Source: Salinirussus sp. | Lineage (GTDB): Archaea; Halobacteriota; Halobacteria; Halobacteriales; Haloarculaceae | Direction: 5' to 3' | Assembly (NCBI GenBank): GCA_028275005.1 | Contig: JAQCNN010000260.1 | Coordinates: 1-29,322 of the forward strand | DNA length: 29,322 nucleotides | Shown here: piece by piece, positions 18,325 to 25,741 of the stretch | How positions within the stretch are numbered: the first letter of the stretch is position 1 | Layout: each line of letters begins with the position of its first letter | Made by a program: the position numbers and the translations under genes | The notes under the pieces: model-generated | Told to the model about the DNA's origin: nothing | Seen by the model: the letters and a program-made list of their open reading frames with translations, nothing else | Databases searched by the model: none

Positions 18325-19281
18325 TCAGGCCGGCCGCGGCGCCAGCGCCTCGATGTCGTAGGTGACGCCGGTCACCTCCTCGGAGACCTCCCAGAGCCGC
18401 TCGGCGTCGGCCTCGTCGTAGGAGGCGTCGTTTGACTCCTGTTCCTCCGGGGGGCCACGCATCCCGAGGAACCCTCCGGGGCCGTAGTAGTCCCCGCCCT
18501 CGACCCCCGCCGCGGTTGCCGCGTACAGCATCGGGAGCGCCCCCTTCGTGGCGGACTGGGCAAAGACGGTGTTCGCGACCTTCATGATCCCGTAGCGGAC
18601 CCGGGACCCGGAGGCCTCCGGGCCACGGTACTGGAGGTTCGTGTCGGCGTAGCCGGGGTGACAGGCGACGCTCTCGGTCCCGTCGATACCCGCCCGCTCC
18701 AGCCGGCGTTGGAGTTCGTAGGCAAAGAGGAGGTTGGCGAGCTTGGACTGGCCGTAGGCCTCCCACTTCCCGTAGTCGTCCTCCCGGTGGAAGTCCTCGA
18801 AGTCGACCCCACCCATCTCGTGGGCGCCACTCGACTGGGTGACGATACGGCTCTCGCCTGCCCCCGTGACCAGCCGGTCGAGCAGGTGGCCGGTCAGCGC
18901 GAAGTGGCCGAGGTGGTTCACACCCAGCTGGGTCTCGAAGCCGTCCGCGGTCTCCGAGCGTGGCACCGCCATCACGCCGGCGTTGTTACAGAGGACGTGG
19001 AGGCCGTCGTAGGTCCCCCGGACCCCCGCCGCAAACTCACGCACGGAGCCGAGGTCGGCGAGGTCACACCGCCGCACGTCGAGTGTCGCGTCAGGGACCG
19101 CCTCGCGTATCTCCCCGGCGGCCCGCTCGCCGCGCTCGGTGCTCCGGCAGGCCATCACCACTGTTGCGCCCGCCCGGGCGAAAGCCTTCGTCCCCTCGAA
19201 GCCGATGCCGCTGTTTGCCCCCGTCACGACCACTCGCCTGTCGTCCATCGCCGGCATCTCCTCGGCACTCCAGTCAGTCAT
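18325..19281 (-). CDS. Short-chain dehydrogenase/reductase (retinol dehydrogenase-like SDR)
   Basis: 318 aa classical SDR. The cofactor motif is TGANSGIG at 20-27, NNAG is at 99-102, the catalytic Ser lies in TQSSGAH (150-151), and Tyr176 and Lys180 are in the YGQSK motif. CRSTERGE after beta-2 (Arg46) suggests NADP(H) preference. The long C-terminal region with GGDYYGPGG resembles retinol dehydrogenase/WW-oxidoreductase-like members acting on lipophilic alcohols or ketones. It is the first gene of an SDR-ATPase-permease run with a 3-nt gap to the ATPase. The enzyme may act on the exported compound, but this is only suggested by the operon. Confidence 0.88.
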   Translation of the reverse strand: MTDWSAEEMPAMDDRRVVVTGANSGIGFEGTKAFARAGATVVMACRSTERGERAAGEIREAVPDATLDVRRCDLADLGSVREFAAGVRGTYDGLHVLCNNAGVMAVPRSETADGFETQLGVNHLGHFALTGHLLDRLVTGAGESRIVTQSSGAHEMGGVDFEDFHREDDYGKWEAYGQSKLANLLFAYELQRRLERAGIDGTESVACHPGYADTNLQYRGPEASGSRVRYGIMKVANTVFAQSATKGALPMLYAATAAGVEGGDYYGPGGFLGMRGPPEEQESNDASYDEADAERLWEVSEEVTGVTYDIEALAPRPA

Positions 19282-19425
19282 TGTGACCGGTAGGGGGCGA
19301 ACGCGTACAAACCCGTCGACAGGGTGGCGTCTCCCCAGCCTGGCCGGCCGGACACGGCGACACGTACCCCGGTGGCCGCGCCCCCGCAGTGACAGCCCCG
19401 TGGACTCTCACCGGCTCCTGTCGCG

Positions 19426-19965
19426 TCACCGGGTCTCCAGGTGACCGCGGGTCGCCGTCACCTCCCACCGGAGGGCGTAGAGCCAGGCGCCGACCCCGAG
19501 TGCACCCGGCACCAGGCGGCCACCCCCGTCGACGAACAGAAAGCCGACTGTCCCGGCCACACAGCCGGCGACTGCACCCACCGCCACCCACCGGGAGACT
19601 CGCGGGTGTGAGCGCCCGGGGTCGAGCAGGGCCGCAACCTCCACCATCCCCCAGGCGACCATCGCGACCGCGAGGCCCAGGCCCGCGGCCAGGCCGGTGC
19701 CGGCGACCCAGCCGAGACCGACCGTCGCCGCCAGCCCACCGGCGACCGTCCCGAGCAACTGCTCGCCGCGGGCGTGGTCGACGAGGGAGACGACCGCCCC
19801 CACGAGCACCGCGCCGGCAACGACCCAGTCGACGTCGACGGCCCCGACGGGGGACACGAGGACGAGCGGGTCACCGGCGACACGCAGGTACGGAAGTGGG
19901 AGGGAGGCAACCGCGAGGGCGGCGCCGGTACCGGCGAGTGCTCTTCTGTGACCCCGACGGTCCAT
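19426..19965 (-). CDS. Membrane protein of unknown function (179 aa)
   Basis: The protein has about five to six predicted helices rich in Ala, Gly and Val, with short loops and one polar loop containing DHARGEQLLG. I recognise no family. I chose the ATG at 19965 (MDRRGHRR) over the TTG at 19986 because it gives a basic cytoplasmic N-terminus directly before the first helix. It lies 33 nt downstream of the MscS-like gene on the same strand and could be cotranscribed with it. Confidence 0.65.
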   Translation of the reverse strand: MDRRGHRRALAGTGAALAVASLPLPYLRVAGDPLVLVSPVGAVDVDWVVAGAVLVGAVVSLVDHARGEQLLGTVAGGLAATVGLGWVAGTGLAAGLGLAVAMVAWGMVEVAALLDPGRSHPRVSRWVAVGAVAGCVAGTVGFLFVDGGGRLVPGALGVGAWLYALRWEVTATRGHLETR

Positions 19966-19998
19966 CGGCTCAGCGCCTCCGGGCAACGGGTCGGGGTG

Positions 19999-20544
19999 TC
20001 ACTCGCTCCCCTTCGTGCGCAGGGTCCACTTCGACTCCACGTCCCGGTTGGCGAGGACGACAGTGTCGCCCTCGACCTCGAGGCGGCTCTTTCGGAGCCC
20101 GATGCTCGTGACGGTCCCGGTGACGGAGTCGGTGGTGACGGTATCGCCGGCGTTGAAGTCGGGGTCCCGGAGCAGGTAGACCCCGGCGACCGTGTCGGCG
20201 ATCATGTTCGAGAGGGCGTAGGAGACGCCAAGCGCGACAAAGCCCGCGGAGGTGCCGAGGCTCGTCGCGATCCCACCGAGCCCGACAATGTCGAGCACGG
20301 CGAGTGCCGCCCCGAACCACAGCAGGACGCCGACGACGAGCGCGCCGAAGTCGGGGATAAGCCGCTGGTCCGAGGGGTATGTTCGTCCCAGAACCCCCCG
20401 GACGAGCCGTTTGACCGCACGGATCACCACGTAGGCCAACACGAGGAAGATGACCCCCGTGACGAGTTCGGGCAGCGAGTCGACGATACCGTCGAGGAAC
20501 TCCACCCCAGTCTCGCGGACCACGGTCGTCGCGTCGGCTGTCAT
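19999..20544 (-). CDS. MscS-like mechanosensitive ion channel protein
   Basis: 181 aa, short for the MscS family but with its core. There are two helices (LVTGVIFLVLAYVVIRAV and ALVVGVLLWFGAALAVLDI), then the pore-lining helix rich in Gly/Ala (TSLGTSAGFVALGVSYALSN), followed by a beta domain, DFNAGDTVTTDSVTGTVTSI. The large C-terminal cytoplasmic cage of E. coli MscS is largely missing, as in several minimal archaeal members. It likely releases solutes on hypo-osmotic shock. It follows a small membrane protein gene by 55 nt on the same strand. Confidence 0.85.
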   Translation of the reverse strand: MTADATTVVRETGVEFLDGIVDSLPELVTGVIFLVLAYVVIRAVKRLVRGVLGRTYPSDQRLIPDFGALVVGVLLWFGAALAVLDIVGLGGIATSLGTSAGFVALGVSYALSNMIADTVAGVYLLRDPDFNAGDTVTTDSVTGTVTSIGLRKSRLEVEGDTVVLANRDVESKWTLRTKGSE

Positions 20545-20599
20545 TGTTCACCTGTCGACGGGAACGGGCAAAACAGTCAGGGTCGGCATCCTCCCCCGC

Positions 20600-20851
20600 T
20601 CAGGGGTCAAACCGCCACTCCTCGTCGTCCTCGCCCCACTCGCCCTCGGCGCGGTAGTAGATGAAGATGGCCGCCATCGCCAGCGCACAGCCGAACTCGA
20701 TGAGGCTGATGGCAAAGACGAACCCGATCCCCTCTATCCCGACCGCTCTGCCCGCCGACGGCGGAATGAAGAAGGCGAGCATGGCAACGGCAGCCAGCAC
20801 GAACAGTGCCGCCCAGGCGTGTTTCGGGAGGAACTCACTTAGTCCGGCCAT
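20600..20851 (-). CDS. Two-helix membrane protein, unknown function (83 aa)
   Basis: Residues 10-29 and about 40-66 form two hydrophobic helices joined by a short loop (PPSAGRAVGIEG). The tail is strongly acidic and aromatic (GEWGEDDEEWRFDP) and probably cytoplasmic. No family is recognised. It lies 14 nt after the stop of the upstream 103-aa gene and 55 nt before the MscS-like gene, suggesting a shared transcript. Confidence 0.7.
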   Translation of the reverse strand: MAGLSEFLPKHAWAALFVLAAVAMLAFFIPPSAGRAVGIEGIGFVFAISLIEFGCALAMAAIFIYYRAEGEWGEDDEEWRFDP

Positions 20852-20865
20852 TTGTTTGCGGCCGG

Positions 20866-21177
20866 TCAGGCTCCCTGCTCGGGGTCGGCCGCGAGCGAGC
20901 CAAAGCCCGCAAGCCGGTACGCCCGCGAGTCGGTGCAGCTCTCGACCCCCGCGGCCAGGTCACCGACCGCACAGTCGTACCGGTGCTGGAAGGAGTCGTA
21001 GCCCTCGACGGCGGCCACTGCGTCGACGACGGCCTCGGGGCTCACCTCCTCCTCGTAGTCCTGACAGAACTCCGCCGCCCGCTCGGCGGCGGCCTGTGCC
21101 GTCTCCTCGTCGGCCCCGAACGCCGTGTGGAACTGCTCGCGGAGTTGCTCCCGGGTCTCGGTGTCGTCATCGGTCAT
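20866..21177 (-). CDS. Acidic soluble protein, unknown function (103 aa)
   Basis: The protein is highly acidic and mostly helical, with three cysteines in FCQDYEEE, YDCAVGD and ESCTDS, and a conserved-looking core, GYDSFQHRYDCAVGDLA. No family is recognised. The frame is open from 21201, but the ATG at 21177 (MTDDDTETREQL) gives an N-terminus typical of haloarchaeal acidic proteins, and starts 20 nt after the methyltransferase stop. Operon membership with the methyltransferase and the downstream membrane genes is likely from spacing. Confidence 0.65.
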   Translation of the reverse strand: MTDDDTETREQLREQFHTAFGADEETAQAAAERAAEFCQDYEEEVSPEAVVDAVAAVEGYDSFQHRYDCAVGDLAAGVESCTDSRAYRLAGFGSLAADPEQGA

Positions 21178-21197
21178 GGCTGGCTTTCGGGCGTGTC

Positions 21198-21827
21198 TCA
21201 CCTGGGCTTTTCGGGTCCGCCGGAGCGACGCGCCACGACGGCGTAGAACGGGTCGGTCCTCGGACCGGGCTGTTCACCGACTGTCTCGACGGTCTCGAGG
21301 CCAGCCGCCGAGACGTACTCACCGACGAGAGCCGCCCGTTCGTCCATCGAGCGCGCCCGCCAGGCCCTGACCGCCTTTGTCGGGAACATCCGGTTTGAGA
21401 AACTCACCACCAGCACGCCGCCGGGGGCGAGTACGCGCCGGAACTCCGAGAAGACCGCCGCCGGATACTGAAGATACTGGACGGAGACCGCACACAGAAC
21501 GGCGTCGAAGGCCTCGTCGGCCAGGGGCAGAGACTGGTCGGCATTGAAGTTCTGGACGAACCACTCGTCGAGTGCGTCGTTCGCCGCCAGCTCCGCCCGA
21601 TTGAGGCCGTGGCCGACGACCCGCCCGAGTTCCTCGTCGGGCAGGTGAGAGACGTAACTGCCCATGGCGTCGAAGACACGGTCACCGGGTGACAGGTAGT
21701 CCGCGTACAGTGCGGTCAGCCGGTCGAGAAAGGCGTCGTCGACGTGGGTGACGAACCGGGGCTGGTCGTAGAACGTGGGGTCCGGGCTGGTGTCGACCTT
21801 CTCGCGGTCGGGCTCGGAAAGGACCAT
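21198..21827 (-). CDS. Class I SAM-dependent methyltransferase (non-canonical motif I)
   Basis: 209 aa. The SAM-binding region reads RVFDAMGSYVSHLP at about 50-63, where ordinary enzymes have an LDxGxGxG loop. The later landmarks are normal: FDAVLCAVSVQYLQY (motif II) and FRRVLAPGGVLVVSFSN (motif III). This variant, with Ser-His-Leu-Pro in place of the Gly-rich loop, marks a distinct subgroup found in archaea and cyanobacteria whose substrate I cannot name. The gene starts at ATG 21827, 73 nt from the second palindromic repeat. Confidence 0.78.
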   Translation of the reverse strand: MVLSEPDREKVDTSPDPTFYDQPRFVTHVDDAFLDRLTALYADYLSPGDRVFDAMGSYVSHLPDEELGRVVGHGLNRAELAANDALDEWFVQNFNADQSLPLADEAFDAVLCAVSVQYLQYPAAVFSEFRRVLAPGGVLVVSFSNRMFPTKAVRAWRARSMDERAALVGEYVSAAGLETVETVGEQPGPRTDPFYAVVARRSGGPEKPR

Positions 21828-21900
21828 ACTATACGCAGGGCTTGGAGCCGATTGAAGCCTGCGCTATGGGGGTTACGGGCCCAGTGACGGCCGAGTGGTC

Positions 21901-21980
21901 ATACTGCCGGACGTAAGCCATTCAAGAATTTCGCCACCCCGGGGTGGCGAATCTATTTAGAAAGTTACGTCCGACAGTAT
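21901..21980. repeat. 80-bp palindromic repeat, copy 2 (MITE-like)
   Basis: Terminal arms ATACTGCCGGACGTAA and TTACGTCCGACAGTAT pair over 16 bp with one mismatch. The centre is an 11-bp perfect palindromic stem, TTCGCCACCCC / GGGGTGGCGAA (21930-21951). It is the same length as 14452-14531 and aligns to it with no gaps (I count 55 of 80 identical). The differences in both stems are largely compensatory. Both copies share TC on the left flank and CAG on the right. It sits between the methyltransferase start and the end of the MacB-like permease gene. Confidence 0.8.
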
Positions 21981-22091
21981 CAGCCCGAGCCCGGACCGGT
22001 CGGGACTGTTCGTGAACTGTCAGTCCCTGCCTCGCTTCCGGGGACCCGACATGGGCGCCCTGTCGTAGGCCGGCCGGCCCCCCTGTCCGGT

Positions 22092-23324
22092 CTACTCCCG
22101 CCTGAGTGCGTCGATAGGGTCGACCCGTGCGGCCCGCCAGGCGGGGTAGAGCCCGGCGAGCGCACCGACGACCAGCCCGACGGCGATTGCGAGCCCGACC
22201 CAGCCGAGGGGGACGGTCAGCCCGATGTCGGCGTACTCGGTGGCGACGACGGCGCCCGCGAGGCCGACAGGGACGGCGACGAGCGCGCCCAGTGCACCTA
22301 GCAGTGTCGCCTCGGTCAAAAAGAGCACGAGCACGTCGCGGTTGCGCCCGCCGACGGCTTTCATGATCCCGATCTCCCGGGTGCGTTCGGTGACACTGAC
22401 CAGCATGATATTGGCGATGCCGATGGCGCCCACCAGCAGTGAGAGCACCGCCAACCCGGTCACAAAGCGTGTCAGCCGGCCCACGAGGTCCTCGAGGCTG
22501 TCGGCGATATCCCCGCTGGTCCGTGCGGAGAGTTCGTACCCCCCGGGCTGGAGTGTGGTCGCGTCGGAGTCCGCCAGATAGTCACGGACCGCAGCCTGTG
22601 TGGCCGACAGGTCGCCCGGGTCGGCGACGACAGTCACCTGGAGGTAGGCCCGCTGGTTCACGCCCAGCGTGGGGCTCTCGACGACCGTCTCGTAGAACGG
22701 TGCTGTCGGGAAGTAGAACCGGGCCTGTGAGACGAAGGACTGGAAGGGCAGTTCGGTTCCGGTGCCGTTGACGACACCGACGACGGTCACGTTGGTCGTG
22801 TCGCCGCTCCGACGGGTCACCCGCAGCTCCTCGCCGACCGAGAGGTTCCGGTCGAAGACCGTCTGTGCCTGTCTGTTGATGATGATCTCCCGGGCGCCGG
22901 AGTCGAAGGGCCGGCCCGCGATGAAGCTCGCCCCCTCGAAGGCCGCCGGCGTGGTCGCTGTCACCTGCTGGCGCCCGACCGTGTCGTTGCGGTAGCTCAG
23001 GGCGCTCACCGGAAGGTTCCCCTGTGGGACGACCTGGACCGCACCGTCGACCGCCCGGAGCTGGGCGACGTCGTGCTCGGTAAAGACCGGCCGGGGTGCG
23101 TCGGGCGGGCCCTCGTCCTCGGCCGGCGTCGAGAGCAGGTAGATGTTGTTCGCACTCGACCCCTCGACCTCGCCGACGATATCGGCCTTCAGGCTGGCGC
23201 CGACGGTCACGAAGGTGACCACCGCCGCGATGCCGACCACGACCCCGAGGACGGTCAGCACCGACCGGAGTCTGTGCGAGCGAAGCGACCGGACTGCGAT
23301 GCTGAGTGTCTCCCGACCGTCCAT
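22092..23324 (-). CDS. MacB/LolC-type ABC transporter permease
   Basis: 410 aa. A first helix at about 20-42 (SVLTVLGVVVGIAAVVTFV) is followed by a large external domain of about 230 residues. Three more helices end the protein, with the FtsX-type signatures NIMLVSVTERTREIGIMKAV and YPAWRAARVDPIDALR. This is the MacB/LolCE topology, used for moving lipoproteins or extracellular substrates by mechanotransmission rather than classical transport. Its ATG is one base after the stop of the partner ATPase. It faces a LolA-like gene across the divergent promoter of the ATPase. Confidence 0.9.
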   Translation of the reverse strand: MDGRETLSIAVRSLRSHRLRSVLTVLGVVVGIAAVVTFVTVGASLKADIVGEVEGSSANNIYLLSTPAEDEGPPDAPRPVFTEHDVAQLRAVDGAVQVVPQGNLPVSALSYRNDTVGRQQVTATTPAAFEGASFIAGRPFDSGAREIIINRQAQTVFDRNLSVGEELRVTRRSGDTTNVTVVGVVNGTGTELPFQSFVSQARFYFPTAPFYETVVESPTLGVNQRAYLQVTVVADPGDLSATQAAVRDYLADSDATTLQPGGYELSARTSGDIADSLEDLVGRLTRFVTGLAVLSLLVGAIGIANIMLVSVTERTREIGIMKAVGGRNRDVLVLFLTEATLLGALGALVAVPVGLAGAVVATEYADIGLTVPLGWVGLAIAVGLVVGALAGLYPAWRAARVDPIDALRRE

Positions 23325-23325
23325 C

Positions 23326-24057
23326 TCAGGCCCCCCCGCCGGGGGTCGGGTCGTCGAGGTCCTCGATGCGTTCGACGACCCCGTCCCGGACGTGGACGAC
23401 CCGGCCGGCGTGCTCGGCGATTCGTCGCTCGTGGGTCACCAGCAACACCGTGTTGCCCGCGGCGTGGAGGTCGTCGAGCAACCCCATCACCTGTGCGCCG
23501 GTGTCGGTGTCGACGTTGCCCGTTGGCTCGTCGGCGAGCAGGACCGCAGGGGAGGGTGCGAGCGCGCGGGCGATGGCCACCCGCTGGCGCTGGCCCCCGC
23601 TGAGTTCGGTCGGCTGGTGGTTCAGCCGGTCACCCAGCCCCACGTCAGCAAGTCGCTCCTCGGCACGAGCCCGGCGTTCGTCACGACTCCACCCCTGAAA
23701 GACCAGCGGGAGGGCGACGTTCTCGACGGCGGTCAGCCGGGGCATGAGGTTGAACGTCTGGAAGACGAAGCCGACCTCCCCGCCCCGGACGGCGGCCCGC
23801 TCGCGCTCCGAGAGCCCGCCGAGTTCGCGCCCACCGACGGTCACCGACCCGTCGCCCGGGGTGTCGAGGCCGCCGACGAGATTCAACAGCGTGGATTTGC
23901 CCGAGCCACTGGGGCCCATGACTGCGGTGTACGACCCTTCCGGAAGCGACAGCGAGACGTCGGCGAGTGCCTCGACGGTCTCGCCGCCGAGCTCGTAGGT
24001 CTTCGACACGCCGTCCAGGGCGACGACCGGCTCCGGTGTGTGTCCCGTCTCTGCCAC
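23326..24057 (-). CDS. MacB/LolD-type ABC transporter ATP-binding protein
   Basis: 243 aa. Walker A GPSGSGKST at 48-56, Q-loop FVFQTFNLMP at 97-106, signature LSGGQRQRVAIARAL at 152-166 and Walker B VLLADEPTGNVD at 172-183 are intact; the EPTGNVD form is typical of the LolD/MacB group. The start is a GTG at 24057; no closer ATG gives an intact N-terminus, and a TATA box lies 24-32 nt upstream. It powers the permease encoded next to it. The divergent neighbour is a LolA-like secreted protein, which suggests a lipoprotein- or surface-related role. Confidence 0.92.
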   Translation of the reverse strand: MAETGHTPEPVVALDGVSKTYELGGETVEALADVSLSLPEGSYTAVMGPSGSGKSTLLNLVGGLDTPGDGSVTVGGRELGGLSERERAAVRGGEVGFVFQTFNLMPRLTAVENVALPLVFQGWSRDERRARAEERLADVGLGDRLNHQPTELSGGQRQRVAIARALAPSPAVLLADEPTGNVDTDTGAQVMGLLDDLHAAGNTVLLVTHERRIAEHAGRVVHVRDGVVERIEDLDDPTPGGGA

Positions 24058-24080
24058 ACCTGGAGTAGGTGTCGCGAGCG

Positions 24081-24089
24081 GATATACCT
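24081..24089 (-). promoter_or_regulatory. TATA-like box of the ABC ATPase-permease operon
   Basis: The minus strand reads AGGTATATC, 24-32 nt upstream of the GTG at 24057. This supports the GTG as the true leaderless start. Confidence 0.6.
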
Positions 24090-24158
24090 GTATGTCGGGG
24101 GTGCGGTCACGCCCCGACCGCCCCTATCTGCCGGCCGTGGCCGGCGCCGACAAAGGGC

Positions 24159-24165
24159 CTATATT
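24159..24165 (+). promoter_or_regulatory. TATA-like box of the LolA-like gene
   Basis: CTATATT lies 23-29 nt upstream of the ATG at 24188. With the box at 24081-24089 it forms a compact divergent promoter region. Confidence 0.6.
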
Positions 24166-24187
24166 CCTGCCGCCGTAGTATAGATCA

Positions 24188-25246
24188 ATGAGAGATATTC
24201 GGGGCTCGGTGGGCCGGTACTTCCCGCTCGTACTCGTGGCCCTGCTGGTCGTGGCGACCGGGGTCGTCGGCGCGAGCCTGTTCGATGTCACCGGAGCGGA
24301 GCCCTCCGGCGAGGCGATTCTGGAGAACGTCGAACAGCGCTACGACGACGCGGAGACGGTCGTCGGGACCGCCGAGGTGCTCGCGACAAACGGCACTGAC
24401 CGGTATGCCGCGACCGTCGAGTACGTCGCCGCCGAGGGGAACAACAGCCGGGTGACTGTCCACGCGAACGGCAGCACGGTCGTCGCGGGGACGAACGACT
24501 CTCACGCCTGGGTGTACGACCCTGCGACCGGGATAGCCCGTGTCTCGGAGGCGGAGACGCTCGAACAGCGTTACACGGAGTACGAGGCCGAACACGGCAG
24601 CTACGAGGAGCTCCGGGAGCGCTACGGTGACAACGTCACCACAACGAGGGCCGGCACGGAGGCGGTCAACGGCGAGACAGCGTACGTTCTCCGGGTCGCC
24701 TCGGCAAACGAGAGTATCGACACCACCGGCCGGCTGTGGGTCGACCGCGAGGAGTACACGGTGCTGAAAGCGGAGGTGACCGGCGAGAACGGGACGGCCA
24801 CGGTCAGATTCAGCGACACGCGGTTTAATGTGACCGTCCACGAGAGCACCTACCGGCCGCCGACCGACGGCGGCAGGGCTGTCCCCGACGCTGACCGCAA
24901 GACCTACGACAGCTTCGGGGCGGCACAGTCCGCGACCACCCTCGACCTGCCGGACCTGCGTGACAGCTACGACCTCGAGGAGACAGTCGTCGCGAGCTAC
25001 GAGGGTGAGACCACGGCTACGGCGGCCTACGACACCGCGTACGGGACCGCATACGTCGCCGTGACGACCGCCGACCGCGTCCCCGACGAGGGTGAGACCC
25101 GGGCGGTTGCCGGCCGGCCGGTGACCGTCGCCAGCGCCCAGGGGGGTGCAGCAGCCTACTGGACCGACGAGGACGTGACCACGGCAGTGGTCGTCCGTGG
25201 CCCCGAGTCGTCGGCGCTTGCGGTGGCGGAGACGCTACTCGAATGA
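24188..25246 (+). CDS. LolA-like membrane-anchored surface protein
   Basis: 352 aa. A hydrophobic helix at about 12-32 (FPLVLVALLVVATGVVGAS) lacks a lipobox Cys, so it is probably an uncleaved anchor or signal segment. The following 190 residues have the LolA/outer-membrane-lipoprotein-sorting fold pattern: ILENVEQRYDDAETVVGTAE near the start, alternating strands, then TAYVLRVASA, and LWVDREEYTVLKAEV at about 183-197. A second, less clear domain follows from about 240. Several N-x-S/T sequons suggest surface glycosylation. Bacterial LolA carries lipoproteins between membranes. Archaea have no outer membrane, so the ligand must differ. It diverges from a LolD/LolC-type transporter and overlaps the next gene by 4 nt. 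Confidence 0.65.
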   Translation: MRDIRGSVGRYFPLVLVALLVVATGVVGASLFDVTGAEPSGEAILENVEQRYDDAETVVGTAEVLATNGTDRYAATVEYVAAEGNNSRVTVHANGSTVVAGTNDSHAWVYDPATGIARVSEAETLEQRYTEYEAEHGSYEELRERYGDNVTTTRAGTEAVNGETAYVLRVASANESIDTTGRLWVDREEYTVLKAEVTGENGTATVRFSDTRFNVTVHESTYRPPTDGGRAVPDADRKTYDSFGAAQSATTLDLPDLRDSYDLEETVVASYEGETTATAAYDTAYGTAYVAVTTADRVPDEGETRAVAGRPVTVASAQGGAAAYWTDEDVTTAVVVRGPESSALAVAETLLE

Positions 25247-25482
25247 GACTCGCGACCCCGCTCGAACTCGGTGGCGACCGGTATCTCGAGGCCGTCTCGG
25301 TCGGGCGAGACCCCGACTCCGGGACCGTCCGGGACTGCCCGGGCTGTTCGGGGCACTGCTACGACGACGAGTGGCACCTCAAGGCAACAGTACTCGACCG
25401 CGCGGACGACACCCGGGCGCGGTTTTACTGGTGCAGCGAGCCGTGTCTGCGCGGCTGGCTCCGGCTGTTCCCGGCCACCTGA
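25243..25482 (+). CDS. Cys-rich probable zinc-binding protein (79 aa)
   Basis: The protein contains CPGCSGHC at residues 32-39 and a second cluster, WCSEPC at about 63-68, forming a likely four- or five-cysteine metal site separated by a short beta-rich segment (WHLKATVLDRADD). No family is recognised. The ATG overlaps the LolA-like stop codon (ATGA at 25243-25246), so translation is coupled. Eight bases after its stop comes the end of a convergent zinc-finger microprotein. Confidence 0.7.
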   Translation: MRLATPLELGGDRYLEAVSVGRDPDSGTVRDCPGCSGHCYDDEWHLKATVLDRADDTRARFYWCSEPCLRGWLRLFPAT

Positions 25483-25489
25483 CGCCCCG

Positions 25490-25609
25490 CTACCCGACGA
25501 ACAGCCCGTGGTCCTCCCGGGCGTGTTCCAGAAGCCTGTCGGTCGACTCGAAGGTCTCCCCACAGCCACACCTGTGCGAGGCCGGCGACGGATCCTCTCG
25601 TGTCGACAT
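25490..25609 (-). CDS. C2H2-like zinc-finger microprotein (39 aa)
   Basis: The minus strand from the ATG at 25609 to the TAG at 25490 encodes 39 residues with the core RCGCGETFESTDRLLEHARE. Cys14, Cys16, His29 and His34 give a C-x-C-x12-H-x4-H pattern close to a classic zinc finger, with the Phe and Leu core positions also present. A TATAAT box lies 23-28 nt upstream of the ATG. Length and pattern match the many one-domain zinc-finger microproteins of haloarchaea, which may bind nucleic acid or a partner protein. It converges on the Cys-rich 79-aa gene, 7 nt apart. Confidence 0.7.
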   Translation of the reverse strand: MSTREDPSPASHRCGCGETFESTDRLLEHAREDHGLFVG

Positions 25610-25630
25610 ACCTCTGTCTACGACGGTGTC

Positions 25631-25638
25631 CTATAATT
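25631..25638 (-). promoter_or_regulatory. TATA-like box of the zinc-finger microprotein
   Basis: The minus strand reads AATTATAG, 22-29 nt upstream of the ATG at 25609, in an AT-rich patch. Confidence 0.6.
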
Positions 25639-25713
25639 GTTTTACGCCCCTTAACTCCCTTGTAGGTCATAAAGGTCGCCTCGCCACCCGGTAACCCAAC
25701 CCGGCTCCTGTGT

Positions 25714-25737
25714 CCGCGTCGACAGCCCCGGACGCGG
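25714..25737 (-). terminator. Stem-loop after the molybdoenzyme gene
   Basis: CCGCGTC (25714-25720) pairs with GACGCGG (25731-25737) around a 10-nt loop, 5 bases past the stop of the minus-strand molybdoenzyme. There is no T tract; its role as a terminator is possible only. Confidence 0.3.
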
Positions 25738-25741
25738 GAAC

